Shown here one piece after another: positions 7,894 to 15,459 of a stretch of DNA of 15,729 nt. The notes under the pieces were generated by a model. That model saw only the letters and a program-made list of their open reading frames with translations, was not told the origin of the DNA and made no database searches. The DNA is taken from positions 1 through 15,729 of the forward strand of contig CAZEHJ010000079.1 in the NCBI GenBank assembly GCA_964512485.1, in the 5' to 3' direction. The stretch's first letter is position 1, and the number at the start of each line of letters is the position of its first letter. The position numbers and the translations under genes were made by a program. Source of the stretch: CAZEHJ01 sp964512485. GTDB lineage: Bacteria; Bacteroidota; Rhodothermia; Rhodothermales; UBA10348.

Positions 7894-8748
7894 ATGATTT
7901 CACTACTGGGAATTCCTTACGACGGCTCCTCAACGTTCATGCAGGGAGCATCCGGCGCTCCAGATCTTATCCGGAACGCAATACAAAGTCCGTCTGCCAA
8001 TTTGGCGATCGAAAACGGAATGTCGTTTGATCTGTCGCACAATGTGATAGATCTCGGAAATCTCGATTTTGCCGATCTGGATATCAGCACCCAAGCCGGG
8101 GTTCCCCCATCTGACGCGGTCGATAAGGAAATCCGACGACGAATCGAGGACGGGGTTCAGAACGCCCTCGAGGTGGGTCGTCCCCTTCTTTCATTGGGAG
8201 GTGATCATTCGGTCACATTTCCGATCATGAACGCCATAGCTCCTCGGTACAAGCGCTTGACGATTGTTCAGTTCGACGCCCATCCGGACTTGTACAACGA
8301 CTTTGAAGGCTACAGGTATTCGCACGCCTGTCCTTTTTCCAGAATTCTGGAGTCATATGATCACGTCGACCTGGTTCAAATCGGTATTCGCACCATGAAC
8401 GAACACTGCAGACTTCAGGCAGAGAAGTTCGGAGTGACGGTTTACGAAATGAGCAATCTGCCGTCATCTTCCGAACTGGTATTTGAAGGCCCTGTTTACG
8501 TTTCACTCGACCTGGATGCACTCGATCCGGCATTTGCTCCGGGGATTTCCCACCATGAGCCGGGTGGCATGTCAACGCGAGAGCTGATTGAGACTATTCG
8601 CATGATTAACGCGAACGTGATCGGCGCGGATCTTGTCGAATTCAATCCCGTCAGGGATTCCAATGGTGTTACAGCAATGGTCGCTGCCAAGCTCACCAAA
8701 GAGCTGGCCGGAAAACTGATGGAGAGCGCTTTCAACTCACGCAATTGA
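7894..8748 (+). CDS. Ureohydrolase (arginase/agmatinase), plant-arginase type
   Basis: A 284-residue binuclear manganese hydrolase that releases urea from arginine, agmatine or a related guanidino compound. All metal ligands are present: H105 in GGDHS, D128/H130/D132 in FDAHPD, and D206/D208 in SLDLDALDP. Several blocks recall plant arginases more than E. coli SpeB: FEGYRYSHACPFSRI near 137-151, YEMSN, APGISHHEPGG (215-225), and the C-terminal ADLVEFNPVRD with TAMVAAKL. Arabidopsis members of that clade have arginase activity and some also act on agmatine, so the substrate is left open. No signal peptide is visible, so it is cytoplasmic. It lies 39 bp after typA and 64 bp before an S10 peptidase; no arginine decarboxylase or ornithine pathway gene is in the window to settle the substrate. 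Confidence 0.9.
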   Translation: MISLLGIPYDGSSTFMQGASGAPDLIRNAIQSPSANLAIENGMSFDLSHNVIDLGNLDFADLDISTQAGVPPSDAVDKEIRRRIEDGVQNALEVGRPLLSLGGDHSVTFPIMNAIAPRYKRLTIVQFDAHPDLYNDFEGYRYSHACPFSRILESYDHVDLVQIGIRTMNEHCRLQAEKFGVTVYEMSNLPSSSELVFEGPVYVSLDLDALDPAFAPGISHHEPGGMSTRELIETIRMINANVIGADLVEFNPVRDSNGVTAMVAAKLTKELAGKLMESAFNSRN

Positions 8749-8766
8749 TCGTCTCCCTCGCCGCTA

Positions 8767-8790
8767 CTAGTTTCAGGCTCTACCAACTAG
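8767..8790. repeat. Short inverted repeat between ureohydrolase and S10 gene
   Basis: CTAGTT (8767-8772) and AACTAG (8785-8790) are perfect inverted arms around 12 bases. There is no following T run, so it does not look like an intrinsic terminator, and the stem is weak. It could be an operator for the S10 gene 23 bp downstream, or chance. Confidence 0.2.
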
Positions 8791-8812
8791 CGACTTCCAT
8801 CTACAGATACCC

Positions 8813-10276
8813 ATGAAACGCGTTCCGATTTCCCTGCTTCTCATATTCTGTACCCTTCTGGCAAATGCCCAGGATCCCCATGATCACGCCAGTACCGAAA
8901 GCCGATCTGTGGTCATCAAGGGTGAGCAGGTCGAATACGACGTGACGTTTGGAAAGCAGCCTGTTTTTGATACAGATGGAAACACTATCGCCGGCCTTTT
9001 TTACACGTTTTATGAGCGAACCAATGGGGCACCCAATGAAGAGCGTCCTTTGGTCTTTTCGTTCAACGGTGGTCCGGGCTCCGCATCTGTCTGGATGCAC
9101 ATCGGATACACGGGCCCTAAACGCCTCATTATTGATGATGAAGGCTTTCCGATTCAGCCGTATGGGGTTCAGGACAATGAACACTCTATTCTGGACGTCG
9201 CAGATATCGTCTTCATCAATCCGGTGAACACCGCGTTTTCTAGAGCCGCTGCGGACGTCGAGACGGAGCAATTTTTCGGAGTCAACGAAGATGTTGAATA
9301 TCTGGCTCGATGGCTCGACACATTCGTGTCTCGCCACGAGCGCTGGACGTCCGCGAAGTTTCTGATCGGAGAATCCTACGGAACGACTCGTGTCAGTGGT
9401 CTCGCGAGACGACTTCAAGGCAGCCACTGGATGTATCTGAACGGAGTAATACTGGTGTCTCCGACCGGTCTGGGAGTCGACCGGGACGGTCCCGTCCGTG
9501 CCGCTCTGAGACTGCCCTATTTCGCGGCTACCGCGTGGTATCACGATGCACTCGAGGGTGATTTGCAGTCACGCGACCTGAATAATTTGCTACCAGAGGT
9601 GGAGCAATTCACGATAGATACCTTCCTCCCGGCAATTGCCCGAGGCGGTTCTCTCGACCCCTCCGTTCGGCAAGAGATTGCTGTCAGAGCTGCAAAATAC
9701 TCTGGCCTGTCACCTGAAGTATTTCTTGATCACAATCTGGATGTCCCAACTGGATTTTTCTGGAAAGAACTGCTTCGCGATCAGGGCCTCACCATTGGCC
9801 GACTGGATTCAAGATATCGTGGGGTGGACAAACAGGACGCCGGGGAACGATACGATTTCGATCCGGCTCTCACGGCATGGAATCACGCTTTTGCTCCAGC
9901 CATAAATCACTACCTGAGAGAAGATCTCGGCTACGAGACTGAACTACGATACAATCTGTTTGGCCCCGTCTCTCCCTGGAACCGCGACGGAGACAATACC
10001 GGTGAGGATTTACGCTACGCAATGTCCCAGAATCCTTATCTGAGAACGATGGTTCAAAGCGGATACTTCGATGGCGGCACGGATTATTTTAATGCCGTCT
10101 ATACGATGTGGAATATGGATCCGTCTGGTAATCTCAATGACCGAATGACGTTCAAAGGATACCGAAGTGGACACATGATGTATCTGCGAACGGAAGATCT
10201 GGCCACGTCCAATCAGGATATTCGTGACTTTATCGCCGAAGCGGAACGTGCAGGAAAAGTCCCCGCCCGGTACTAA
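8813..10276 (+). CDS. Exported S10-family serine carboxypeptidase-like protein
   Basis: A 487-residue alpha/beta hydrolase of peptidase family S10. Residues 1-20 form a signal peptide (MKRVP, a leucine-rich core, then ANAQ). The oxyanion block FSFNGGPGSAS (82-92) is the family signature. The nucleophile is S188 in IGESYG, the acid is most likely D420 in GYFDGGTDYF (D424 is the alternative), and the base is H454 in SGHMMY. Bacterial S10 proteins of this type are acid or neutral carboxypeptidases of mostly unknown substrate, acting in the periplasm or outside. Together with the M28 peptidase it gives the window two exported peptidases. The ATG at 8813 fits the signal peptide exactly. Confidence 0.9.
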   Translation: MKRVPISLLLIFCTLLANAQDPHDHASTESRSVVIKGEQVEYDVTFGKQPVFDTDGNTIAGLFYTFYERTNGAPNEERPLVFSFNGGPGSASVWMHIGYTGPKRLIIDDEGFPIQPYGVQDNEHSILDVADIVFINPVNTAFSRAAADVETEQFFGVNEDVEYLARWLDTFVSRHERWTSAKFLIGESYGTTRVSGLARRLQGSHWMYLNGVILVSPTGLGVDRDGPVRAALRLPYFAATAWYHDALEGDLQSRDLNNLLPEVEQFTIDTFLPAIARGGSLDPSVRQEIAVRAAKYSGLSPEVFLDHNLDVPTGFFWKELLRDQGLTIGRLDSRYRGVDKQDAGERYDFDPALTAWNHAFAPAINHYLREDLGYETELRYNLFGPVSPWNRDGDNTGEDLRYAMSQNPYLRTMVQSGYFDGGTDYFNAVYTMWNMDPSGNLNDRMTFKGYRSGHMMYLRTEDLATSNQDIRDFIAEAERAGKVPARY

Positions 10277-10305
10277 TCAATCAATTGTTTAACAGCGCTA
10301 AATCG

Positions 10306-10821
10306 ATGACTTTACTACGCCCCTCACTCATATTGATCCTCTCGCTCATTCTTGTGTCTTGCGCGAATAAAGACACTGCCGAAAAGAAGGTAACAAGTGA
10401 TCAAGCTGCTGTGGAGGAACCTGTGGTTGAAGAAGCCACTCGTCCGATCACGGCCGAAAAACTGGATCTGAATTCAGCAACGAAGGAAGAATTCATGACC
10501 ATTAAGGATGTAGGAGAAAGGATGGCGCACGAATTTGACGAGTACCGTCCGTACGTCTCTATAGTCCAATTCCGCCGCGAAATGGCTAAATATGTTGATG
10601 ACGCTCAGATCGAGGCCTACGAGGAGCACGTATACGTTCCTATCGACATCAATGAATCGGATGCAGAGACCGTGGCTCAAATTCTAGGCCTGGATCTCGC
10701 AGGCGCGGAAGCACTCGTTGCCGGACGCCCTTACGAAAACACCGATGCATTCTATTCGGCTGTTACTGAAGTTGCAGGAGGCATCGCTTCTCAGTTCGCG
10801 AAACTGTACGTAAGCGAGTAG
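10306..10821 (+). CDS. Lipoprotein with two ComEA-like helix-hairpin-helix repeats
   Basis: A 171-residue predicted lipoprotein. I start it at ATG 10306 because it gives a compact lipoprotein signal ending in LVSC with C19 as the lipidation site; the open frame also allows a TTG at 10285 that only adds seven residues. After an acidic, probably disordered linker (20-50), two helix-hairpin-helix-like units follow: one from LDLNSATKEEF (53) to about 111 and one from IDINESDAETV (113) to about 169. The opening phrases resemble the ComEA pattern of INxAs followed by a leucine-rich helix and a hairpin. ComEA binds incoming DNA outside the inner membrane, but similar folds also occur in unrelated envelope proteins, and the second unit lacks a clean GIG-type hairpin. 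The stop overlaps the next GTG by one base, so the two genes are probably translationally coupled. Confidence 0.7.
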   Translation: MTLLRPSLILILSLILVSCANKDTAEKKVTSDQAAVEEPVVEEATRPITAEKLDLNSATKEEFMTIKDVGERMAHEFDEYRPYVSIVQFRREMAKYVDDAQIEAYEEHVYVPIDINESDAETVAQILGLDLAGAEALVAGRPYENTDAFYSAVTEVAGGIASQFAKLYVSE

Positions 10822-11240
10822 TGGAAACGTGGTTCAGAGCCTTCCTTCGATTAATGGCGGCAGGTGTATTCGTTTTCACTGCGCTGGAGCTGCTGTTGCT
10901 GGAGCATACGGAGACACTTGTTCAGTGGATTGCATTCGGCTTGTGCGCGCTGGGCCTGGGGTGCGCGGTCATTCTGTTGAAGAGTCCGTCGCGACGACAA
11001 CTGAATGCAGCACGGATGAGTGCCGGCGTGATAATTTTGGGCACGCTCTATGGCATTGTCGAGCACGTCCTGCACAATATGGAACTGGAGCTGGAAATAC
11101 GTCCTTCTGCTACGTGGATGGACGTGATCTGGCCTTCTCTCACGGGCGCTGCTCCTCTACTGGCTTCCGGAATCCTGATTGTAGGTGCCCTGTTACTGGC
11201 GGCTTCTACCAAAGAATCGAGTGCCCCGAGCCAGGCCTGA
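10821..11240 (+). CDS. Unrecognised four-helix membrane protein
   Basis: I do not recognise this 139-residue protein. It has four predicted membrane helices (about 8-28, 33-53, 63-84, 104-128) and an intramembrane-flanking phrase GIVEHVLHNME (78-88) with two histidines and two glutamates that could bind a ligand or metal. The GTG start shares its G with the last base of the upstream TAG, so it is very likely co-translated with the helix-hairpin-helix lipoprotein and may anchor or assist it. Its stop codon touches the first base of the 13-bp tandem repeat. Confidence 0.7.
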   Translation: METWFRAFLRLMAAGVFVFTALELLLLEHTETLVQWIAFGLCALGLGCAVILLKSPSRRQLNAARMSAGVIILGTLYGIVEHVLHNMELELEIRPSATWMDVIWPSLTGAAPLLASGILIVGALLLAASTKESSAPSQA

Positions 11241-11403
11241 TCGTAGATATACATCGTAGATATACATCGTANNNNNNNNNNNNNNNNNNNNNNNNNNNNN
11301 NNNNNNNNNNNNNNNNNNNNNNNNNNNNNNNNNNNNNNNNNNNNNNNNNNNNNNNNNNNNNNNNNNNNNNNATCGTAGATATACATCGTAGATATACATC
11401 GTA
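11240..11403. repeat. 13-bp tandem repeat array broken by an assembly gap
   Basis: The unit ATCGTAGATATAC occurs twice plus six bases on the left (11240-11271) and twice plus six bases on the right (11372-11403). Both flanks are the identical 32 bp. They lie between two convergent genes. The copy number in the genome is unknown: the flanks may be the ends of a long array, or the same 32 bp reported twice by two overlapping contigs. Thirteen is not a multiple of three, and on the - strand the array has no stop in any phase, which makes spurious open frames there. Confidence 0.9.
11272..11371. other. Assembly gap of exactly 100 Ns
   Basis: The run is exactly 100 Ns, a common placeholder for a gap of unknown length. 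Both edges cut the same repeat at the same phase, which shows that the repeat stopped the assembly. Confidence 0.97.
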
Positions 11404-11437
11404 TTCATAGAGCAGCCTCCAACTCCAAGAATAGCTC

Positions 11438-12034
11438 TTAGTCGTAAGTCAACCCGAGATGCTCCATCGCATCGTGAGAACATCCATCCCAGACCGCCCT
11501 GGGAGTGTTTCCTGAATAACCCAGGTCCTCAACTCCCATTTTACTGGACCAGAATCCGCTCGCCGTCAGATCACGAAGCGTGTTAAAAAACTCCACGCCA
11601 GCTTCGTTCTCAGGCAAATAATCCTCCGGATAAGCGATGGCGTCGAGCATTAACACTTGACTCTCAGCGGAAATTGACAAGAAGTCGCCGCTGTACAGCT
11701 CGCCGCAGCGTTCATCAAGCCAAGAGAGTCCCTCTTTCATAGGAGTCTGCAGATCTTGGACCTCTTCCAGTACGAAGTCGATAAAAGTTGGCACTTCGGC
11801 ATCCGTCGCGCTGCCTGATCGATCGTCGGCAGGAATTATGTAGTCAACCAATTTGTGAACGGTCCCGAATTCGTGTTCTGTCAGAATGCTAGGCGTTCTA
11901 TTCTCGAATTCAGGTGTCCCCGAACCATTTGAAACCCGAGAAGCGGCCTTTTCTACCTCCTCAAGAGTACATCCTGGAAATGCGGCTGCCAGAGAAGCAA
12001 CGGCCATGAGCTTGAGTGATTCTCTTCTCTTCAT
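11438..12034 (-). CDS. Gluconate 2-dehydrogenase subunit 3-family protein with Tat signal
   Basis: A 198-residue small subunit of a periplasmic flavin dehydrogenase. The N-terminus KRRESLKLMAVASL is a twin-arginine signal (R3-R4), and FPGC with C22 could be a slightly atypical lipobox, so the protein may be a Tat-exported lipoprotein. The segment VDYIIPADDRSGSATDAEVPTFID (63-86) is the family hallmark. In known complexes this subunit supports folding and export of the flavoprotein, which has no signal of its own. Its ATG overlaps the TGA of the GMC gene as ATGA, so translation is coupled and the two form one complex by inference. The gene converges on the tandem-repeat region. Confidence 0.88.
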   Translation of the reverse strand: MKRRESLKLMAVASLAAAFPGCTLEEVEKAASRVSNGSGTPEFENRTPSILTEHEFGTVHKLVDYIIPADDRSGSATDAEVPTFIDFVLEEVQDLQTPMKEGLSWLDERCGELYSGDFLSISAESQVLMLDAIAYPEDYLPENEAGVEFFNTLRDLTASGFWSSKMGVEDLGYSGNTPRAVWDGCSHDAMEHLGLTYD

Positions 12035-13770
12035 GATGTTGATCCCAGGTTTCTTCTTTTAACTTCTTCTGCGATGAACTCGGATGTACGCATGGCCATT
12101 GCCATGATCGACCACGTCGGATTCTTGTGTGCCTGACTGACAAATGGACCGGCGTCAGCCACAAATACATTTCGCGCTTCGTGTGCCTGACAATTTCGAT
12201 TCAACACAGAATGCGCCGGGTCGTCACCCATCCTGGTCGTTCCGACTTCATGAATGATTTGCCCAGGCCGGGTAATGCCATAGCCATTTTCTCGCGACGG
12301 TATATCCCACATGGCTTCGCCTCCCATCGCCCGGATAATCTCGTTTCCTGTCTCCTGAAAGTGACGTACCTGTTCGATTTCCTCATCACTCCAGCGCACA
12401 TCAAATTTGAGAACCGGTATTCCGTATTTGTCAACCACATTCGGATCGATAGAACAATTGTTCTCTCTTCTGGCGATCATCTCCCCCCTTCCGGACATCC
12501 CTATGAATGATCCCCAAAGCTGGCGGTAGTCGTTTTTCAACTGAGCTCCGTATCCACCCCCACCACGGGATCGATCTCCTGTTTCGAGCTTTCCGTTGGT
12601 TCTCTGAATACCTCCACCAAAGCCATATCCCGGCATACCGTGTCCACCCCATGTCTCGATGTGATATCCTCTGGAAAACGGAAGAGAACGGTCTTGCTCA
12701 AGCCACCACGGAATGTATATGTGCATTCCGCCGACTCCGTCCTCATTGTGAACCGGCATATCAACCAGTTGCGGAAAGAATCCCATCACATCCGCCCCCG
12801 TGGAATCTGTCAGATAGCGGCCCAGAACGTCGCTCGAGTTGGACAAACCATTGGGATGACGGACTGACTTGGAATTCATCATCAGCCGAGCAGACTCACA
12901 GGCACTCGCCGCGAGAACTACGACCTTTGCTTCTACGTGATATTCCTGCATGTCCCGAGTACTCACCCACGAAACACCCGTGGCCTCGCCTTCTTCATTT
13001 GTAGTCACTTCCCGTGCCATCGCGCCCGTGATTAGGGTCAGGTTGCCGGTCTCGAACGCCGGGGGCAGCAATACAGACTGCGATGAGAAGTTTGAGCGAG
13101 TGGCGCACCCCCTGTTACACTGACCGCAATAATGACATGCCGGTCTTCCCCCGTGATTCCTTGTCAGAATTGACAGCCGAGAGGCCAACACGGGTATACC
13201 AAGTTTCTGAGCGCCTTCCTTTACCATCATTTCATAGCAACGAGGTTTCGGCGGTGGCATAAAAATACCGTCAGGCTCGTTGTACTGTCCGTCAGCATTT
13301 CCAAAGATGCCCACGAGTTGATCCAGTCGATCGTAATACGGCTTCAGTTCCTCGTACGTGATGGGCCAGTCATCTCCCTGCCCGTCGATGCTCTTTCGTC
13401 TGAAATCATCGGGACCAAACCGCAGAGATATTCTGCCCCAGTGATGGGTTCTCCCACCTACCATCCGGGCCCGCCACCAGTCCCACTCCGTACCTTCCTC
13501 CCGAGTGAAGGGCTCTCCTTCGATATCCCACCCTCCGATACAGGCGTCGAACTCCCCAAAAGGGCGTTCTCTGGTGGACTTTCCCCGGCGGGGTGATTCA
13601 TAATTCCACGTGAGCATATTACCGTCCTGAACGGCATCCCAATCCTCTCCTGCTTCAAGCATGACCACGTCGGCTCCTGCCTTGGTAAGCTCGTGCGCGA
13701 CCATGCCGCCGCCCGCACCCGAGCCAACGACACAGACATCAAATACTTTCCTTCTGGATATGAAGGCCAT
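12031..13770 (-). CDS. GMC-family FAD oxidoreductase (gluconate 2-dehydrogenase flavoprotein type)
   Basis: A 579-residue FAD-dependent sugar, sugar-acid or alcohol dehydrogenase. It shows the dinucleotide-binding VVGSGAGGG (14-22), the FAD-contact block GGRTHHWG (105-112), and a C-terminal domain with HEVGTTRMG (507-515), VADAGPF and HKNPTWS (548-554), where H507 and N550 are the likely active-site pair. Cysteines C212, C215, C218 and C222 form a CxxCxxCxxxC cluster. Bacterial FAD glucose dehydrogenases carry a 3Fe-4S cluster on a similarly spaced C-x5-C-x3-C set, so an electron-relay cluster is plausible here. It lacks its own signal peptide and probably rides with the Tat-tagged small subunit. 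The cytochrome c subunit of some complexes is absent from this window. The ATG is preceded by GGTGGGAAA. Substrate is unknown. Confidence 0.92.
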   Translation of the reverse strand: MAFISRRKVFDVCVVGSGAGGGMVAHELTKAGADVVMLEAGEDWDAVQDGNMLTWNYESPRRGKSTRERPFGEFDACIGGWDIEGEPFTREEGTEWDWWRARMVGGRTHHWGRISLRFGPDDFRRKSIDGQGDDWPITYEELKPYYDRLDQLVGIFGNADGQYNEPDGIFMPPPKPRCYEMMVKEGAQKLGIPVLASRLSILTRNHGGRPACHYCGQCNRGCATRSNFSSQSVLLPPAFETGNLTLITGAMAREVTTNEEGEATGVSWVSTRDMQEYHVEAKVVVLAASACESARLMMNSKSVRHPNGLSNSSDVLGRYLTDSTGADVMGFFPQLVDMPVHNEDGVGGMHIYIPWWLEQDRSLPFSRGYHIETWGGHGMPGYGFGGGIQRTNGKLETGDRSRGGGGYGAQLKNDYRQLWGSFIGMSGRGEMIARRENNCSIDPNVVDKYGIPVLKFDVRWSDEEIEQVRHFQETGNEIIRAMGGEAMWDIPSRENGYGITRPGQIIHEVGTTRMGDDPAHSVLNRNCQAHEARNVFVADAGPFVSQAHKNPTWSIMAMAMRTSEFIAEEVKRRNLGSTS

Positions 13771-13858
13771 TTTCCCACCGCGTTAGATTCAAATTCTATA
13801 TACTTCGATTTCAATTCAATTGAAACCGCAGCGGACATCATTCATCCGCGAAAACGAT
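13771..13858. promoter_or_regulatory. Divergent control region with a 17-bp palindrome
   Basis: This short, AT-rich region separates the GMC gene (- strand) from the DinB gene (+ strand). It contains TTTCAATTCAATTGAAA at 13809-13825, perfect 8-bp arms around a single C, placed 38 bp from one start and 33 bp from the other. On the - strand a TATAGA-like -10 word lies about 25 bp from the GMC start. The palindrome could bind a dimeric regulator controlling both genes. It overlaps an alternative TTG start of the DinB gene, which argues for the later ATG. Confidence 0.4.
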
Positions 13859-14350
13859 ATGGAAGAGGCTGACGTTCGAACGTTTGAAATCCTGAGACTG
13901 CTTGATCCTCCTGAGGGATTCAAGCTCTGGCATGGCGGCCCAACCGTCAACGGGTGTCTACGGGGAGTAGATGCACGACAGGCTGCTTGGCGACCGGGTA
14001 ACAACCGCAGCTCCATCTGGATGCTGGCCCTACACATTGCTTATTGGAAGTACGCTGTACGTCGTAGAATCCTGGGACTTCCTCAAGGATCATTCCCGAG
14101 AAAACCTTCCAATTTCCCTGCAGTGCCGGAATTCAGGACGGAAGACTCATGGAAAAAAGACAGGCAACTTCTCAAGAGTGAAGATCGAAAACTCGTAGAA
14201 GCAGTTCGCCAACTGACGCCAGATGATCTTGAAACAACGCTGCCGAGTGGAAATCGCACGGCCGACCAGCTTTTTGGGATCGCTCTACATGATGCGTATC
14301 ACGTAGCACAGATCCAGCTCATCAAGAGACTCTATTCGGATCGGGAATAG
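13859..14350 (+). CDS. DinB-family four-helix-bundle protein
   Basis: A 163-residue protein of the DinB/YfiT-like metal-binding four-helix-bundle superfamily. Three histidines that would bind the metal are present: H59 in ALHIAYWKYAVRRR, and H144 and H148 in LHDAYHVAQ. The WHGG and SLRG-like N-terminal block is common in related proteins from Bacteroidota and Acidobacteria. Some superfamily members are thiol transferases or hydrolases, but most have no known reaction, so function is open. The frame extends to a TTG at 13820 with 13 more residues; I prefer ATG 13859, since the TTG lies inside the palindrome. It has no signal peptide and converges with the zinc-ribbon gene. Confidence 0.82.
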   Translation: MEEADVRTFEILRLLDPPEGFKLWHGGPTVNGCLRGVDARQAAWRPGNNRSSIWMLALHIAYWKYAVRRRILGLPQGSFPRKPSNFPAVPEFRTEDSWKKDRQLLKSEDRKLVEAVRQLTPDDLETTLPSGNRTADQLFGIALHDAYHVAQIQLIKRLYSDRE

Positions 14351-14371
14351 ATTCGCCGCTTCAAGCTCGGA

Positions 14372-15451
14372 TCAGATCTCTGTTCCCATCCCACTCAAGC
14401 GGGCGACAGCATCAACGGCTCTCAGGTACACCGGATCGTTTTCGTCTCCGACTATCCGTTTTACCTTTTCAAACTGTTCGATGGCTTGCTCCGTCCTGTT
14501 GATCTGGGAGAGCATGATTCCGCGATTGAAGTTGGCCTGAATGTGCAAGGAGTCTTGTTCTAGGACCTTGTTCGTTTCTTGAATGGCCATCATTGAATTC
14601 TGGGGATCGTACATGTAGGCAATGGCCATGTCTGTGCGGACATCCAGGTTCATGGGATTCATATCCAGAGCTTTCTGATAGGCACCAATCGCCTTTTGTG
14701 CCCAGGTAGCGCGTAGGACATCTGGCTGACGCTGCATCCAGTCGAAGTACAGGTTGCCCGCTACAGTCCATTCTTGCTCCGATGCCGTTGCCTCTGCAAT
14801 CAAGCCTGTTTCATCGGCAGCCATGTCAAGTCGATCGGCGGCGAAGTACAGATCGATCAGGTTGCGCCGGGCCGCTATCTGATCAGCACCGATACTTCTT
14901 GATACTTCAGCTTGTAGTTCTTCTTGTCGAGGAATCCATTGCTGAGCGAGCGGTTCGACGGCATTCAGGTTGGCAGGAGACTGTGTTTCGGAGGAAACAG
15001 AAGCTGAATCACTCAGCGAGGTGATTACGTAAAGCGCCATAACCAGCAATAGCGCGGCGCTTACGACAATAATTACCTGCTTTCCGATGGCAGATTGCGA
15101 AGAGTCAGAACCCGGCTTCGGACTCAGCGCGGGTGGGCGTAAAGCATCCTCTCCCTTTTTACCGGTTTCTTCGGATGTTTTTGCCGGTCCGGAAGGAGGC
15201 GCACTTCCACCATCGGCAAGGTCCCCCATTTTCGCTCCGCACTGATTGCAAAACGCGGCGGTATCGGGGTTCACGTGTCCGCACTCAGGACATACTCCCG
15301 GTCCAGCTGTCGAATCTGCTGATTCGCCGCTTGCGTGAGCATGATCTTCCGCGAGTTCTTTCCCAACAAATCCTGTTGGCGTTCCGCAAAGATCGCATAC
15401 CTCTGCGTCAGGACTCAATCGAGCCCCGCAGGAATCGCAATTCTGATTCAT
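14372..15451 (-). CDS. Double zinc-ribbon, single-helix, TPR membrane protein
   Basis: A 359-residue protein with two N-terminal zinc ribbons (C5, C8, C19, C22 and C54, C57, C68, C71), a low-complexity linker rich in P, S and K (75-120), one membrane helix (about 125-145) and a C-terminal helical region with tetratricopeptide repeats (about 190-345; AIGAYQKALDMNP and AIEQFEKVKRI are clear units). By the usual topology the zinc ribbons are cytoplasmic and the repeats outside the membrane. The partner and role are unknown; such architecture suggests a scaffold or envelope-assembly protein. It starts 8 bp after the HU stop with no Shine-Dalgarno sequence, so the two are probably one transcript. 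Confidence 0.8.
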   Translation of the reverse strand: MNQNCDSCGARLSPDAEVCDLCGTPTGFVGKELAEDHAHASGESADSTAGPGVCPECGHVNPDTAAFCNQCGAKMGDLADGGSAPPSGPAKTSEETGKKGEDALRPPALSPKPGSDSSQSAIGKQVIIVVSAALLLVMALYVITSLSDSASVSSETQSPANLNAVEPLAQQWIPRQEELQAEVSRSIGADQIAARRNLIDLYFAADRLDMAADETGLIAEATASEQEWTVAGNLYFDWMQRQPDVLRATWAQKAIGAYQKALDMNPMNLDVRTDMAIAYMYDPQNSMMAIQETNKVLEQDSLHIQANFNRGIMLSQINRTEQAIEQFEKVKRIVGDENDPVYLRAVDAVARLSGMGTEI

Positions 15452-15459
15452 GTATTGGT

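Noticed and set aside
8801..9544. A 247-residue open frame on the - strand
   Set aside because: It is antisense to the S10 gene, which has an intact signal peptide and catalytic triad.
11240..11403. The 13-bp repeats as a CRISPR array
   Set aside because: The units are directly adjacent with no spacers, far shorter than CRISPR repeats, and no cas gene is present.
11048..11483. Open frames on the - strand crossing the gap with MYIYDVYLR repeats
   Set aside because: The repeat peptide is just the 13-bp unit read in rotating phase, the frames include unknown bases, and they run antisense into the membrane-protein gene or the neighbouring dehydrogenase gene.
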